Source: Massilia sp. H-1
GTDB taxonomy: Bacteria > Pseudomonadota > Gammaproteobacteria > Burkholderiales > Burkholderiaceae_D
Reading direction: 5' to 3'
NCBI GenBank assembly: GCA_024703915.1
Contig: CP087969.1
Location: forward strand, 2,046,001 to 2,110,000
DNA: 64,000 bases
The position numbers were made by a program, and so were the translations under genes. Under the pieces are notes generated by a model. The model was not told the origin of the DNA. It ran no database searches and worked only from the letters and a program-made list of their open reading frames with translations. Shown one piece after another: positions 51,604 through 62,427 of the stretch (position 1 is its first letter; each line of letters opens with the position of its first letter).

Positions 51604-53129
51604 GTGGACGACGAAGAAACAGGCTGGCTGGTGGAGCGACTCGCAACCGAGTCCGCCAACGCGCCCCACGCATTCCGCACCAAGGTGCTGCTGCTCAGCT
51701 GTGTCGCCTACGCCGTGCTGTTCGGCGCGCTCGGCCTGGTGGCCCTGATGCTCGGTTTCGCCCTCACCCATTTCTTCAGTTTCGGGATGAGCCGCACCGT
51801 GTTCCTGGCCTAAGCATGGTCGGCCTGCTCCTGCTGCCGGTCGCCTACGTGCTGCTGCGCGAAATGCTGACCCCGCTGCCGACCCCGGCCGGACGCCCGA
51901 TCACGCGCTCCGAAGCGCCGGTCCTGTTCAAGATGCTCGACAAGCTGCAGACCAAGCTCAAGGGTCCGCGCATCGACTGGATCCTGGTCGACACCGAATA
52001 CAATGCCAGCGTGGCCCAGCTGCCGCGCTGGGGCCTGATCGGCCCGTCCACCAATTACCTGATGCTGGGCCTGCCGTTCATGTTCGGCCAGAGCACCACC
52101 GAAGTCATGGCCAGCGTGGCGCGCGAATATGCCCACCTGTCGGCAGCCCACGGCAAGGTCCACGCCTGGATCTACCGCCAGCGCCGCACCCTGCGCGCGG
52201 TCCACGAACGGCTCGAAAGCCGACGAAAGCGCCACCTTCGTGCACACCACCCTGGTGCGCGTGCTGGGCGCCTTCATGCCCTACTTTAATGCCTACACCT
52301 TCGTGCTGTCCCGCCAGGACGAGTTCGCCGCCGACCGCGTGGTAGGCCGCGTGGCTTAAAGGACATCACCGCCTCCGGCCTGGTGCGCAGCAACCTGCTG
52401 GCCACCTGGTTCCACCAGAATTTCTGGACCACCCTGTACGCCCAGGCCGACACGCGCGAGCGTCCCGTCTTCATGCCGTACCAGTCGATGAGCACCGCGT
52501 TTCGCATGAGCCACGCCGAATGGGCCACCCGCGCCCGCCTCAAGGCGGCGTGGGAAGAAAAATCGGGCGTGAACGACACCCATCCCTGCCTGCGCGAACG
52601 GATCGAAGCCCTGGGCCAGAAGCCAAGCGCTGCCGGAAGCGCTCGAAAAGAGCGCGGCCGCCACCCTGCTCGGCCGCCTGGCCGAACACCTGGCCAATGA
52701 ATTCGACCAGGCTTGGTGGAATGCGGAAAAGAAGGACTGGGCCGAGCGCAACCGCTACGTCAAGCGTTCGCTGGCACGCCTGGAAACGCTGCGCTACGTG
52801 CAGCTGAACTCGCTGTCGCTGGTGGACTTGCAGGAACTGGCGCGCCTGAAAGCCGAATTCGAAACGGCGGCCGAAGCCAAGCCGGTGCTCGAATTCCTGC
52901 TGCGCCAGCCGGGCGGACCATTCCCGCGCGCCGCCTACAGCCTGGGCTGCATCCTGCTCGACGAAGGCGACCAGCGCGGCCTGCAATACCTGACCATCGC
53001 CGCCCGCAGCAACCGCCACCTGACCAACGACGCGCTGCACGCTGCTACTACACCTTCCTGCGCAAGACCAATGACGACCGCCACGCCCAGCAATGGTGCG
53101 ACGAAGTCGTCGAACGCCTGGCCGCCTAG
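51604..53129 (+). CDS. M48-like membrane protein with altered zinc motif
   Basis: About 505 residues from GTG 51604 (GGGAGG 5 bp upstream). Two N-terminal helices (LLLSCVAYAVLFGALGLVA, MVGLLLLPVAYVLLREML) precede an M48-like domain (WILVDTEYNASVAQLPRWG, NYLMLGLPFMFG). Where M48 enzymes have HExxH it reads SVAREYAHLSAAHG, with Arg instead of the first His; the downstream Glu region is FVLSRQDEFAADR. The C-terminus is TPR-like (AAYSLGCILLDEGDQRGLQY). Breaks: GCCTAAGC near 51811 (VFLAGMVGL), slips near 52222, 52351 (GCCGGC type), 52625 (GCCAAGC) and 53047. Loss of the ligand suggests an inactive or differently metallated protein. Confidence 0.8.
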
Positions 53130-53176
53130 GCCTCTGGCTGCGCAAGGCGCCCGGGCTCACCGGGCGCCGCTGCCCC

Positions 53177-53620
53177 TTACTTGGGGTACCACAATTCCTG
53201 CATCAGCTTCTCGCCCATGATCTCGCGCACCTCGGTGCGCTTGACCATGGTTTGCACCTGCTTTTCTTCCGAGCCGACCACCTTTTGCATGATCGTGTCG
53301 AACTTGGCGTCAAGGCCGTCCAGGGCCGCGAAGTTCTTGTATTCGGTCATCAGGAGCACGTCGAAATCGTCGCGCCCCGAGGAGGCGCCGGTCAGGATTT
53401 TTTCCGACAGCACCAGCCCCGCCTTTTTCGCTTCTTCCATGATTTTTCGTCGCTGCGGCAAGACGTCGCGCATATACACATCGAACATGCCGGGCTTGAC
53501 CTTGATCATCGAAATCGACCACACGGTCCCGTCCCGGTAAGGCTTGTCCTGGGCCATCGCCTGCGAAGCAAACAGACTCGCGCCGACCAGCGCACCGCAC
53601 ACCAGCTTGTTCAAAGTCAT
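53177..53620 (-). CDS. Small secreted protein of unknown function
   Basis: 147 residues, intact. Signal peptide (MTLNKLVCGALVGASLFASQ, ending AMAQDK). The mature part, TVWSISMIKVKPGMFDVYMR, DVLPQRRKIMEEAKKAGLVL, FDVLLMTEYKNFAALDGLDA and QTMVKRTEVREIMGEKLMQE, suggests a small alpha-beta (dimeric barrel-like) fold. No named family is recognised. Stop at 53177; it is convergent with the M48-like gene. Confidence 0.8.
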   Translation of the reverse strand: MTLNKLVCGALVGASLFASQAMAQDKPYRDGTVWSISMIKVKPGMFDVYMRDVLPQRRKIMEEAKKAGLVLSEKILTGASSGRDDFDVLLMTEYKNFAALDGLDAKFDTIMQKVVGSEEKQVQTMVKRTEVREIMGEKLMQELWYPK

Positions 53621-53789
53621 GGTAGAGCTCCCTATATTGGACTGTCGTCGACGAGGGGCGAAGCGCAGTGCTTAGATGACGACTGGCAGCACCGCAATCT
53701 TGCGTACACATAAGTTATCAATATTACACTAAATAAACAGGTATTCCTCCTGTTTATTTTTGTACATGTTCGCCCCCCGGCGCCCGTCC

Positions 53790-55877
53790 TTACTGCGGGT
53801 TCAGCTGCCACCAGTTGATATTCCAGCCGCCCACTTTGGCAAAGATCGTCAAGTCCTGCTGCCCGGCGCTCAGATACACGGAGGCCGTCACCGTTTGCCA
53901 GTTTTGCCAGCCGCCCGTATTCGGCACCGCGACCGTGACCAGGTCGGCGCTGTTGCGGCTGAGCGCAGAACTGGCCGCCCGTGTACGGGCTGGCCAGCCG
54001 GAACTGCAGCGTGTACCAGCCCGTGGCCTAAGCACGCTGACCGGGTAGCTCATCCAGTCGTTATTGTCGACATTGCCGACATTGAAGCCGCCCATGGCGT
54101 CGCTGGTGGTTTCCATGCGCATGCCCTTGTGGCTGGCGAACATCTCGGCCTCGATGCGCGCGCCCACGGCTTAGCTTCCAGTTCATCCAGGCCGCCACGC
54201 TCGCGTTGCGCACCAGCGCCTGGCTGCCGAAGGCGCGAAAATAGCTGTCGATCTGGGCATTCGACGCGCTGCTCACATTGATCGATCCCATTGCCCCGCC
54301 ATTGCTGCTGTTGCTCACCACGCCCCAGCCCCAGGCGCCCGTGTCGCCGTTCGAACCGGCGAAGCTGACCGTCTTGTAGGCCCAGCTGGTCGCGGCCCAG
54401 CCGTACTGGTTATAGATGTCATAGGTCTTGCGCGTGAGCTGGCCGCCGTAGTTGCCGGTCAGCGCCCATGGCTGGAATTCGCCGATGATGAAGGGCGTGC
54501 CCAGGCCCATCAGGCGCGCTTCCAGTCGCACGATTCGCCCGTGCTTAAGCCGCATTGCAGTGCAACCAGCCTAAGCATGCACATTGGCCTGGTTTTGCGC
54601 GCCCTGCACCTCGTTCCAGCCCCACAGGCCGGGATAGAAATGCATGCCGAGCGCCACGTTGGACAGGCCGCGCGTTCGGGTTGCCGTAGGCATCGATGCC
54701 GCTTGCGTGGCCCGGCAGGATGATCACGTGTTCCGGATCCTTGGCGCGCACCACCTTGAACAGCTCGTAGGCAAAGGCGGCCATGGTGCCTAGCATCGGT
54801 GCCCCAGGGCTCGTTGAGCAAGTCGTAGGCGGCCACCGCCGTGCGGCCCCGGTAGCGCAAGCGACCATGTCCCACAGCCAGCGGGTGCGGTCGCGGTAGG
54901 TATTGTTGGTCCACATCTGGGCCGGGCCCACGCAGCCGTCGTGCTGCTGCTCATGCAGCCAAGCCTGGCCATGCCAAGCCTGCGCCGTGCAGGTCGAGGA
55001 TCACATACATGCCGCGTTTTTCCGCCTCGTTGATGGCGAAGTCCAGATGCTTCCAGGCGTCGGCGCGCAGCGTGTAGGGGCGCGTCTCGTCTTCGATCAG
55101 GCTATGGTGGAAGGGCACGCGCACCACATTCATGCCCAGGCCCCTGATCAGATCAAAGTCGCGCGCCGTGATCCAGCTGTCGCGGAACACGCCCATCAGG
55201 CGTTCCTTTTCGGCCTGGCCGAAGCGGCCGGTGAGCGTGCTCTCGAGCGTGCACTGGTCATTGATGGTGCTTAAGCGCTGTTCGACATCGACTGGTTCAT
55301 CATCCAGAACTCGAGCTGCAGCCAGTTGCCCAGATTGACCCCGCGCAGATTGACGCGCTCGGCCTGCCGTGTCGACCCAGAACGCGCCGTTCTGGCGGAT
55401 GCCCGGCAGCGCCGCAGCGGTCTCTAGGCGCGAAAGCGATCCAGTTCAGATTGAAGCCGCCGCCCTTGGCATACACGGCCAGCTGCTGCGGCCCCGCATT
55501 CAGGTAGACGCGCGAGGCAACCGTGGTCCAGTTCTGCCAGCCACCCGTGTTGGGCACGGCCGCCACGGCGCTCACGTCCCGCGTTCTGGCTCAGCACGAT
55601 CTGGCCCGTGGCGGCCGGCAGAGGCCACGCGGTACTGGACGCTGTACCAGTAGACGGCCGCCGGATTGACGGCGTAGCTGATCCAGTCAGCCTAAGCATC
55701 GATCCAGCCCACGTCCTGGCCGCCATGGCGTCGTCGGCGGTCGCCTCCGGTCGCCACCCCGGACATGCTGGCGAACGCTTCCGCCTCCAGCCGTCCCGGC
55801 AAGGCGGTCTGGGCCGCGCAAGCGCTGCTGAACAAGGCTGCCGCGCACGCGGCCAGCCACGCAAATCGTCTCTCCAT
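53790..55877 (-). CDS. Secreted GH5 glycoside hydrolase flanked by two CBM6-like modules
   Basis: About 690 residues with signal peptide ([20 protein letters not shown]). CBM6-like module 1 ([43 protein letters not shown]) is followed by a GH5 barrel ([51 protein letters not shown], acid/base Glu in [11 protein letters not shown], nucleophile Glu in [13 protein letters not shown]) and CBM6-like module 2 ([42 protein letters not shown]). The barrel resembles beta-1,3- or beta-1,4-glucanases. GCCGGC-type sites near 54026, 54170, 54541, 54571, 54788, 55274 and 55691 plus slips split the gene into pieces that look like separate small genes. Confidence 0.88.
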
Positions 55878-56045
55878 GCCACTCTCCTGTCATTGTTTTG
55901 TATGAGATCGCACCAAATTGGAAGCCCTTCCAATCCAGATCATAGTATTTACTTAACAAAACACTGTCAAACGATTTCCCCCTACAATCAACAACGGGGT
56001 CAGACCTCAAAAAAAAACAATTTCTTTAGCGATAAGGAGTGCTGC

Positions 56046-57193
56046 ATGGGCCGTGGTCTTTGGGTGTTGCCGTTCGCTGTCATGCTGGCCTTGCTTAAGC
56101 ATGGCGGCGCAGGTGGTCAAAATCGGCAGCGCCTCGCCGGTCAGCGGTCCCGGCGCCCACCTGGGCAAGGACACCGAGAACGGCGCCCGCATGGCCGTCG
56201 ATGAGCTCAACGCCAAAGGCTTCACCATCGACGGCAAGCCGGTGCGCCTGCTGCTGCTGGCCGAAGACGACGGGGGCGATCCGAAACAGGGCACGGCCGT
56301 GGCCCAGAAGCTGGTCGACGCCGGCGTGGTCGGCGTGGTCGGCCACCTCAATTCCCGGCACCACCGTGCTTAGGCCTCGAAGATCTATCACAGTGCCGAA
56401 GCGTGGCCCAGATCACGCCGTCCGCCACCACGCCCGGCTACACGCGCCAGGGTTTCAAGTCGGCCTTCCGCCTGGTCGCCAATGACAGCAAGGTCGGCAG
56501 CACGCTGGGCCGCCAGGCCGTGGTGCGCCTGAAGGCGCGCCGGATCGCCGTGATCGACGACCGCACCGCCTTCGGCCAGGGCCTGGCCGATGAATTCATC
56601 AAGGGCGTCAAGGCGGCCGGTGGCCAGGCCGAGATCGTTTCGCGCCAGTTCACCACCGACAAGGCGACCGACTTCAACGCCATCCTGACCCAGATCCGCG
56701 CCCGCAAGCCGGACTTGCTGTTTTACGGCGGCATGGATGCGGTGGCTAACCCCCATGCTCTTGCAGATGAAGGCGCTCGGGATCAATATCGCCTTCATGG
56801 GCGGCGACGGCGTGTGCACGGAAAAGCTGCCGCAGCTGGTAGAAGCGACGGCCTGGGCGAGGACAAGGTCTTGTGCGCGGTTGCTTAAGCGGCGTCAGCG
56901 GCGACGGCGAACTGGCGTACGCCGACTTCACGGCGCGCTACCGCAAGACCTTCAAGCTCGAGCTGCAAACCTATGCGCCCTACGCCTACGATGCCGTGAT
57001 GGTGATGGCCAAGGCGATGCAGGCGGCCAAATCGGCCGATCCGGCCCGCTTCGTGCCCGAACTGGCACGCCTGCGTTACCAGGGTGTGACGGGTGCGATT
57101 TCATTCGACCAGTATGGCGACCTCAACAATCCGGCCATGACGCTCTACACTTACCGCGGCGGCAAGAAGACCAAGCTGGAGGTGCTGCGCTAG
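56046..57193 (+). CDS. ABC-transporter substrate-binding protein, branched-chain amino-acid type
   Basis: Periplasmic binding protein of about 380 residues (LivJ/LivK class). Signal peptide MGRGLWVLPFAVMLALPAAA after correction of GCTTAAGC-AT near 56094; the mature start QVVKIGSASPVSGPGAHLGK is typical. VGVVGHLNSGTTVPAS, AQITPSATTPGYT, FRLVANDSKVG, IAVIDDRTAFGQGLADEF, DLLFYGGMDAVAGPML and YAPYAYDAVMVMAKAM follow. Breaks near 56357, 56370, 56401 (CCGG lost; AEAGVAQITP expected), 56744, 56852 and 56884. No permease or ATPase gene is adjacent, so it is an orphan or serves a distant transporter. Confidence 0.9.
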
Positions 57194-57308
57194 CGTTGCT
57201 TCCATGCCGCAAAATTGTCTTTCAAGAAGTAAATAGTCGGCGCAAACCAGGTTGCCTGCCGTATAGTAAAAGCGTTGCACATCCGTTCACCCAACCTAGG
57301 ATCCTGCC

Positions 57309-57610
57309 ATGAAAAAACTGTTCGCTCTGGTCTCCGCCCTGACTTTGTGCAGCGCCGCATTCGCCGCGCCGGAAGCGGCCGCATGCATGCCGAAATCGGC
57401 CCAGCAAAGCAAGATGGTCACTTGCAATGCCGATGCCAAGGAAATGAAGGGCGACGAGCGCAAAGCCTTCATGAAGACTTGCCTGTCGGCCAAGCCTGAA
57501 AAGAAAATGACGCCCCAGCAGGAAAAAATGAAGACCTGTAACGCCGACGCCACCGGCAAAAAGGCGACGAGCGCAAAGCCTTCATGAAGACCTGTCTGTC
57601 GGCCAAATAA
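57309..57610 (+). CDS. psiF: PsiF-repeat protein
   Basis: About 100 residues with signal peptide (MKKLFALVSALTLCSAAFAA). Two copies of the PsiF repeat follow: MVTCNADAKEMKGDERKAFM and MKTCNADATGKKGDERKAFM, each ending KTCLSAK. PsiF family proteins are small phosphate-starvation-inducible secreted proteins of unknown function. One G is missing in the run near 57564, which hides the end of the second repeat. Stop TAA 57608-57610. Confidence 0.9.
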
Positions 57611-57633
57611 GCGGCGCCTGCGCACAAGGGTCC

Positions 57634-58841
57634 ATGACCGACCATATCGCTTCGCTCAAGAGCAAGCACAGGTTCTCGCTGAACTGGGGCTACCTGAACG
57701 CCATCACCAGTGGCATGTCGGCGATTGACCTTTCCGCGCTGGCGCTGCGCAATCTGCACGACGCGCGCCAGTTCGCGCGCGAATACGGCTTCGATCTCGA
57801 CCAGTAAGAAGCAACCCAGGCGCGCATCCTGCGCGGCCACCGCGAGGCGGTCGATTTCATCACCTCCCATTTTCTGGAACCGGGCCAGGCGGCCCTGATG
57901 CCGCCCGAAATCGCTTACGCGAGCGACCCAGTGCAGCTGCTGGTGTACGCGTCGCAGCGCGCTTAGGCAGCGGCGACGTTGCCCGTATGTGGTCGTGCGC
58001 CCTGCTCAAGGTCATGCACGGCATCTTCTACATCGACAGCGACCTCAAACTGCGCCACTTCAATGCGATCCGCGAACAGGTGTTCGCCAGCCTGGACGAA
58101 GTGATCCTCAAGGACGGCGAGCAGTACTTCCTGACCGACGGCGAGGTGTGCCTGCCGCTGCTGCACTACGATAAAAGAGCCACAAGGGACGCAACAGCAT
58201 CCTGCTCAAACTGCTGCAAAAGGCGGCCTACCTGGCGGCCGACATTTACGACCACCTGGGCGTGCGCATGGTGTTCGCGACCCGCTTCGAATGCCTGCTG
58301 GCGCTGCACGCGCTGCAGCAGCGCACCTGCTGTCGGTGACCAATGTCGACCCCCAGCGCACCCGCAACACCCTGCTCGACCTGGACGCGGCCAAGCAAGT
58401 CTTCGTCAAGTACCGCAGCCTGATCGACCGCATGCCAGCCGCTATCCGGCCGAGCTGTTCGAAAAGATGGACCGCGAACTGATGGCGCTGTCGCAGCCGC
58501 AAACGCGCAGCGACAATCCACACAGCGGCACCGGTTTCTCCAGCCTGCAGGTCACGCTGCGCAAGATGATTCACCTGCACGGGGTCGAGGCGATGCTTAG
58601 GCCGACGTCGAGGACCACGATGTCGATTTCTTCTTCGAATACGAGATCCAGCTGATGGACCGCGACAGCCACGAGCGCACGCTGGCTAAGCCCGGCCAGC
58701 CACGAAGCCTACAAGAAGCGCCAGGTCGAAACGGCCCGCCTGCGCGTGTTCGGGCGCGAGCTGTCCGACTGGATCGCCGCCCAGCCCGTTCCCCCTACTT
58801 CCAGTACCGAAGCAATAAAGCCGTCCACGGCGCGCGTGTAG
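57634..58841 (+). CDS. TIGR04552-like protein of unknown function
   Basis: About 385 residues. MTDHIASLKSKHRFSLNWGY, LNAITSGMSAIDLSALALRN, YGFDLDQ, LRGHREAVDFITSHFLEPG, QLLVYASQRA, MWSCALLKVMHGIFYIDSDL, LKLRHFNAIREQVF, YFLTDGEVCLPLLHYDKKSH, VRMVFATRFECLLAL, VEDHDVDFFFEYEIQLMD and EAYKKRQVETARLRVFGREL fit the TIGR04552 family, which I recall from Myxobacteria and Proteobacteria; its role is unknown. Breaks near 57813, 57963 (GCTTAGGC), 58168, 58313, 58434, 58598 and 58684. The end overlaps the convergent hydrolase and may truly be near 58817. Confidence 0.7.
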
Positions 58842-59719
58842 GCGCTCTCCTCGCCCAGCGTTTCATTGATCGCGCGGTGATTCAGGTCGACCGGCAGCAC
58901 CTCGGTGCGCGCGCCCAGCTGGCGCGCCTTGTCCGCGTAGCGGTTCGCCTGCGCGCACGAATCGTCGCGCCGCTGCGAACACACGGCCAGCACCGGCTGC
59001 CCGGCGCGCGCCAGCTGCGCGTAAGGCGAAGCGGCGCGCCAGAAGGCCGGATCGGTGCCGAACGGTTCGTCGTACAGGCGCATGTGGCGGCCCTGCATGA
59101 TCTGCTCCACGTCGAAAGCGGCGCTGTCGAGCACCACCGAACCGCGCCAGCGCAGCGCCCCCTGCAACTGGGGCGAGGCGTTGATCAGCGAGACCAGGTG
59201 CGCGCCCGCCGAATGCCCCATCAGGATGAACTTGTCGCGCGCCCCGCCCCATTCGGCGGCCTTGTCCTGGGCTACCCCGATCGCGCTCGCCACGTCCCGG
59301 GCCTGCACCAGCGGATCGGCCTCGGGCAGCATGCGGTAATTGGCCGAGATGACGATGAAGCCCTGGCGCGACCAGTACGCGACCTTGTTCTCGACCACGG
59401 CATCCATCCTCTTGTCGCCATGCTTCCAGCCGCCGCCGTGGACCATGAAGATCACCGGCGCGCTTGCCCGCGTTCTTCGGCACGTACACATCGAAGCGCT
59501 GCGCCTTGTCGCTGCCGTAGGCCACGTCGCGCACCAGGCGCACGCCGGGCGGCACGTTCTGGCGCGAAGAACCGGCGTAGCCGTCGTCGAGCGCGGCGTC
59601 ATTGGCGGCCCTGGCGGCGCGGCGCGCTTCGATCCGGTCGCGCAGGGGGGGGGCAGCCAAGCCTGGGTGGCAACGGCAAGCAGCAGGGCAATCGACAGCA
59701 GACGGCGGGCAGGTTTCAT
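58709..59719 (-). CDS. Secreted alpha/beta hydrolase (HGGGW carboxylesterase type)
   Basis: About 310 residues with signal peptide MKPARRLLSIALLLAVATQA. The hormone-sensitive-lipase-like core has VIFMVHGGGWKHGDKRMDAV (oxyanion hole), VISANYRMLPEADP, nucleophile FILMGHSAGAHLVSLI and VLPVDLNHRAINETLG with the catalytic His. A nine-G run at 59643-59651 and an extra base near 59465 break it. The open frame runs to 58709 but family length suggests a stop near 58795. Convergent with the TIGR04552-like gene. Confidence 0.87.
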   Translation of the reverse strand: MKPARRLLSIALLLAVATQAWLPPPCATGSKRAAPPGPPMTPRSTTATPVLRARTCRPACAWCATWPTAATRRSASMCTCRRTRASAPVIFMVHGGGWKHGDKRMDAVVENKVAYWSRQGFIVISANYRMLPEADPLVQARDVASAIGVAQDKAAEWGGARDKFILMGHSAGAHLVSLINASPQLQGALRWRGSVVLDSAAFDVEQIMQGRHMRLYDEPFGTDPAFWRAASPYAQLARAGQPVLAVCSQRRDDSCAQANRYADKARQLGARTEVLPVDLNHRAINETLGEESAYTRAVDGFIASVLEVGGTGWAAIQSDSSRPNTRRRAVSTWRFL

Positions 59720-59846
59720 CACGGCTCCAGGAGTGGTTGATCGAGTCCCGATTATTCAATGACAGTCCGGCCCAAGGCAATGGCCCTGCGCTTTGCTTAC
59801 AGTTTTTGCATGTTAGTATCGATCGTCTTCAACCTTCTTTACAATC

Positions 59847-60567
59847 ATGAACCGACGCACCCTGCTGGCCCTCGGCGGCCTGGCGCTGACCCTGCTTAAG
59901 CATTGGCCCGCGCACGCGAACGCGCTTAAGCATCCTCACTGCCACGCTGCGCACGCAGCTGCGCGCACTGACCTTCCTGCCCGCCGCCTACAAGGCCACC
60001 GGTCCCGGCACGCCCCTGATCCTGTTCCTGCACGGTTCCGGGCGAGCGCGGCACCGACCTCGCCATGGTCAAGGCCTGGGGCCCAGCTTAAGCACTTGCC
60101 GACAAGGACCCGGCATTCCCCTTCATCGTGCTCGCGCCCCAGCTACCCGACGGCGAAGCCTGGGATGCGCTCACGCTCAAGGCCCTGCTCGACACCGCGC
60201 TTAAAAAATACAATGTGGACCGCGGCCGGGTCTACCTGACCGGCCTGTCGCTGGGCGGCTACGGCGCCTGGGATCTGGCGACCCGCTATCCGCACTACTT
60301 CGCGGCGGTGGCGCCCATCTGCGGCGGCGGCATCGCCCAGGCGGCGGGCGCGATGCGCGCCATTCCCACCTGGGTCTTCCACGGGCGCAAGGACGACGCG
60401 GTGCCGGAAGAAGAATCGGCGCGCATGGTGGCCGCCCTGAAAGCGGCTAGAACGGCAATGTGCAGTACACGGTGCTGCCCGAAGGCGGCCATGTCGACGC
60501 CTGGGTGCATGCCTACGGCGAGGCCCTAGGCCTGTTCGACTGGTTCCTCCGCCAGCGCAAGGGCTAG
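59847..60567 (+). CDS. Secreted esterase, PHB-depolymerase/prolyl-oligopeptidase-like fold
   Basis: About 235 residues with Tat-like signal peptide (MNRRTLLALGGLALTL). Core: PLILFLHGSGERGTDLAMVK, FIVLAPQLPDGEAW, nucleophile VYLTGLSLGGYGAWDLATRY, VAPICGGG, IPTWVFHGRKDDAVPEE (acid) and VLPEGGHVDAWVHAYGEA (His). Typical of acyl- or feruloyl-type esterases. Breaks: GCCGGC-type sites near 59898, 59930, 60088 and 60450 (KAAGNGNVQY), an extra G near 60042. Stop TAG 60565-60567, 6 bp before the convergent S9-like stop. Confidence 0.86.
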
Positions 60568-60573
60568 GATGGT

Positions 60574-62418
60574 CTAGCGCTGGCCGTTGTGCCGCTCTAG
60601 GAAGCGCGCGATCCGGGTCCACAGCTCGATCCGGCTGGCGGCCAGCGATCCGTTCTGCCCCTGCTCGTCGTACACCTCAAATTCCACCTGCGCGTTGCCG
60701 GACGCGCGCAGCGTGTCGGCCAGTTTTTTTCCTTCGCCCGCCATCACCGGATCCCCGCTGCCATACGCCAGCAGGACCGGCTGTTTGAGCACGCCCGGCA
60801 TGGCGCCCAGCGCCGCGATCCCGGCGCCGCAGCGAAACAGGGGCGCATCCTTGTGCAGCGCCGACAGCGCGGTATGGCCACCTGCGGCCGAACCGATGAT
60901 GCAGATGCGGCCCGGGTCGGCGATGCCCTGCGCGATGGCCCATTTGGCAGCGTCGGCCACGTCGTTCTGCATGCCCTTGTCACGCTGCTTGTGGCCTAAG
61001 CACGCAGGTAGGCCAGTCCGAACCCGGGGGTCCCGCGCAGCTGCGGCTGGATCACGGCGTAGCCGCGCGAAGCGAGGAACTGCACTTCCGGCTGCCACGA
61101 CCAGGCGCCGCTGCGCGCCGTGGGGCTCTGGCCGATCAGCACGACCATGCGGCAGGTTTTTGCCGTTTCCGGTGCGCGGCAGCGTCACGTAGGCGGGAAT
61201 CTGCAAGCCGTCGCGCGCCGCGCGTAGCGCACGAATTCCATCGTGCCCATGCGCTTGTCGCTCGATGTCCGGAAACGCGGCGCCGAGCCGGGTCAGCTTT
61301 TTCGTGTCGCGGTTGAAGGCGAGCCAGGCGTTCGGCTGGGACGGTGAGTAGGCGTCCACCAGCAGGTACGGGGTCTGGCTGCAGGTGCGGGCGCTGCACG
61401 CGGTTCACCGTATTGGGCAGCAGCGCGTCGATTTCTTCCTGCAGCTGCTTCATCTGCGCGTCGAACCAGATGGTGCGCTGGGCGTCGGTGGTGACGCGCA
61501 CGCCGACGATCTTCTTGCCGTCGCTGAGCCAGTCGATCACGACATCGAAACCGGGCGCGCTGACCAGCGGCTCGTCGGCGATGCGCCCCTGCTCCAGGTC
61601 GTAGCGGTAGATGCCACTCTCATTGCCGCCCTTGCGCGAGGCCACGTACAGGGCGTCGTTGGCGAACAGGACCGGGTAGAACGCATCGCCCGCATTGGGA
61701 TCGAAGCGGGCGACCTTGCGCCAGTCGCCCGTGCGGCCGCGGTAGTTCAATACGGTTTGCCCGTCCCCCATGCTGAGGGTGACGCGCACCCTTTCTTCTT
61801 CGTCCACCGCCCACGCGTAGGACCAGTTGGGAACGTCGACTTCGTCGATGATCTTGGTGCGCGCATTGACCTTGCCGATGCCGTTCTCGCCGCCGAAGCG
61901 GACATGGATGAAAAAATTGTCGCTGCGCTCGGGACTGTGGTGCACCAGCGAGTCCATGCTCCGTTCGCCGCAGGCGAAGCATGGCATCTGGTCGAACCGG
62001 CGCTTGACGGCCCCGCTCTTTTCGATGCCGGTCAGCTTGCCGCCGTCGGCATCGATGGCGTACAGGCTAAAGCGCTGCTGTCGGTGTCGCCCGGCGTGAT
62101 ATTGACGACGCCGAACACCAGCCGCTTCTCATTGAGCCAGTACGGTGTCGCCACGTCCGCATTCGGAAAGCGCGATGACGCGCGGCGTCATCGTCTCGAG
62201 GTCGACCACGACCAGGCCCGTGCGCACGCCCTTCTCCCCCGCCGCCGTCATGACGACCTGGCGGCCGTCGGGCGACATGCGCGCATTGGCGTAAGCGGGG
62301 TCCTGGAAGAAGGCGGCGGCCGGCACACGGCCGCCTGGGCCAGCGCCAGGGCCGGCGCCAGCAGCCATGCCGCCGCCAGCGCCGTGCGGCGCGCGTATCC
62401 CATCACTGCGAGCGGCAT
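60574..62418 (-). CDS. S9-like secreted protein with no recognisable catalytic His
   Basis: About 610 residues. Starts at 62418 or 62403 (MGYARRTALAAAWLLAPALA, signal peptide). Propeller part: YANARMSPDGRQVVMTAAG, YWLNEKRLVFGVVNI, GDWRKVARFDPNAGDAFYP. Hydrolase part: NLPMVVLIGQSP, YAVIQPQLRGTPGFGLAYL, nucleophile region ICIIGSAAGGHTALSAL, VLLAYGSGDPVMAGEGKK. Where S9 enzymes have the catalytic His (EGHGF) this reads FEVYDEQGQNGSLAASR. Breaks near 61000 (GCCTAAGC), 61155, 61225, 61265, 61390, 62066 (GCTTTAGC), 62150 and 62335 (CCGG lost). Follows the M20 gene by 9 bp. Confidence 0.83.
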
Positions 62419-62427
62419 CGGCGTGCC

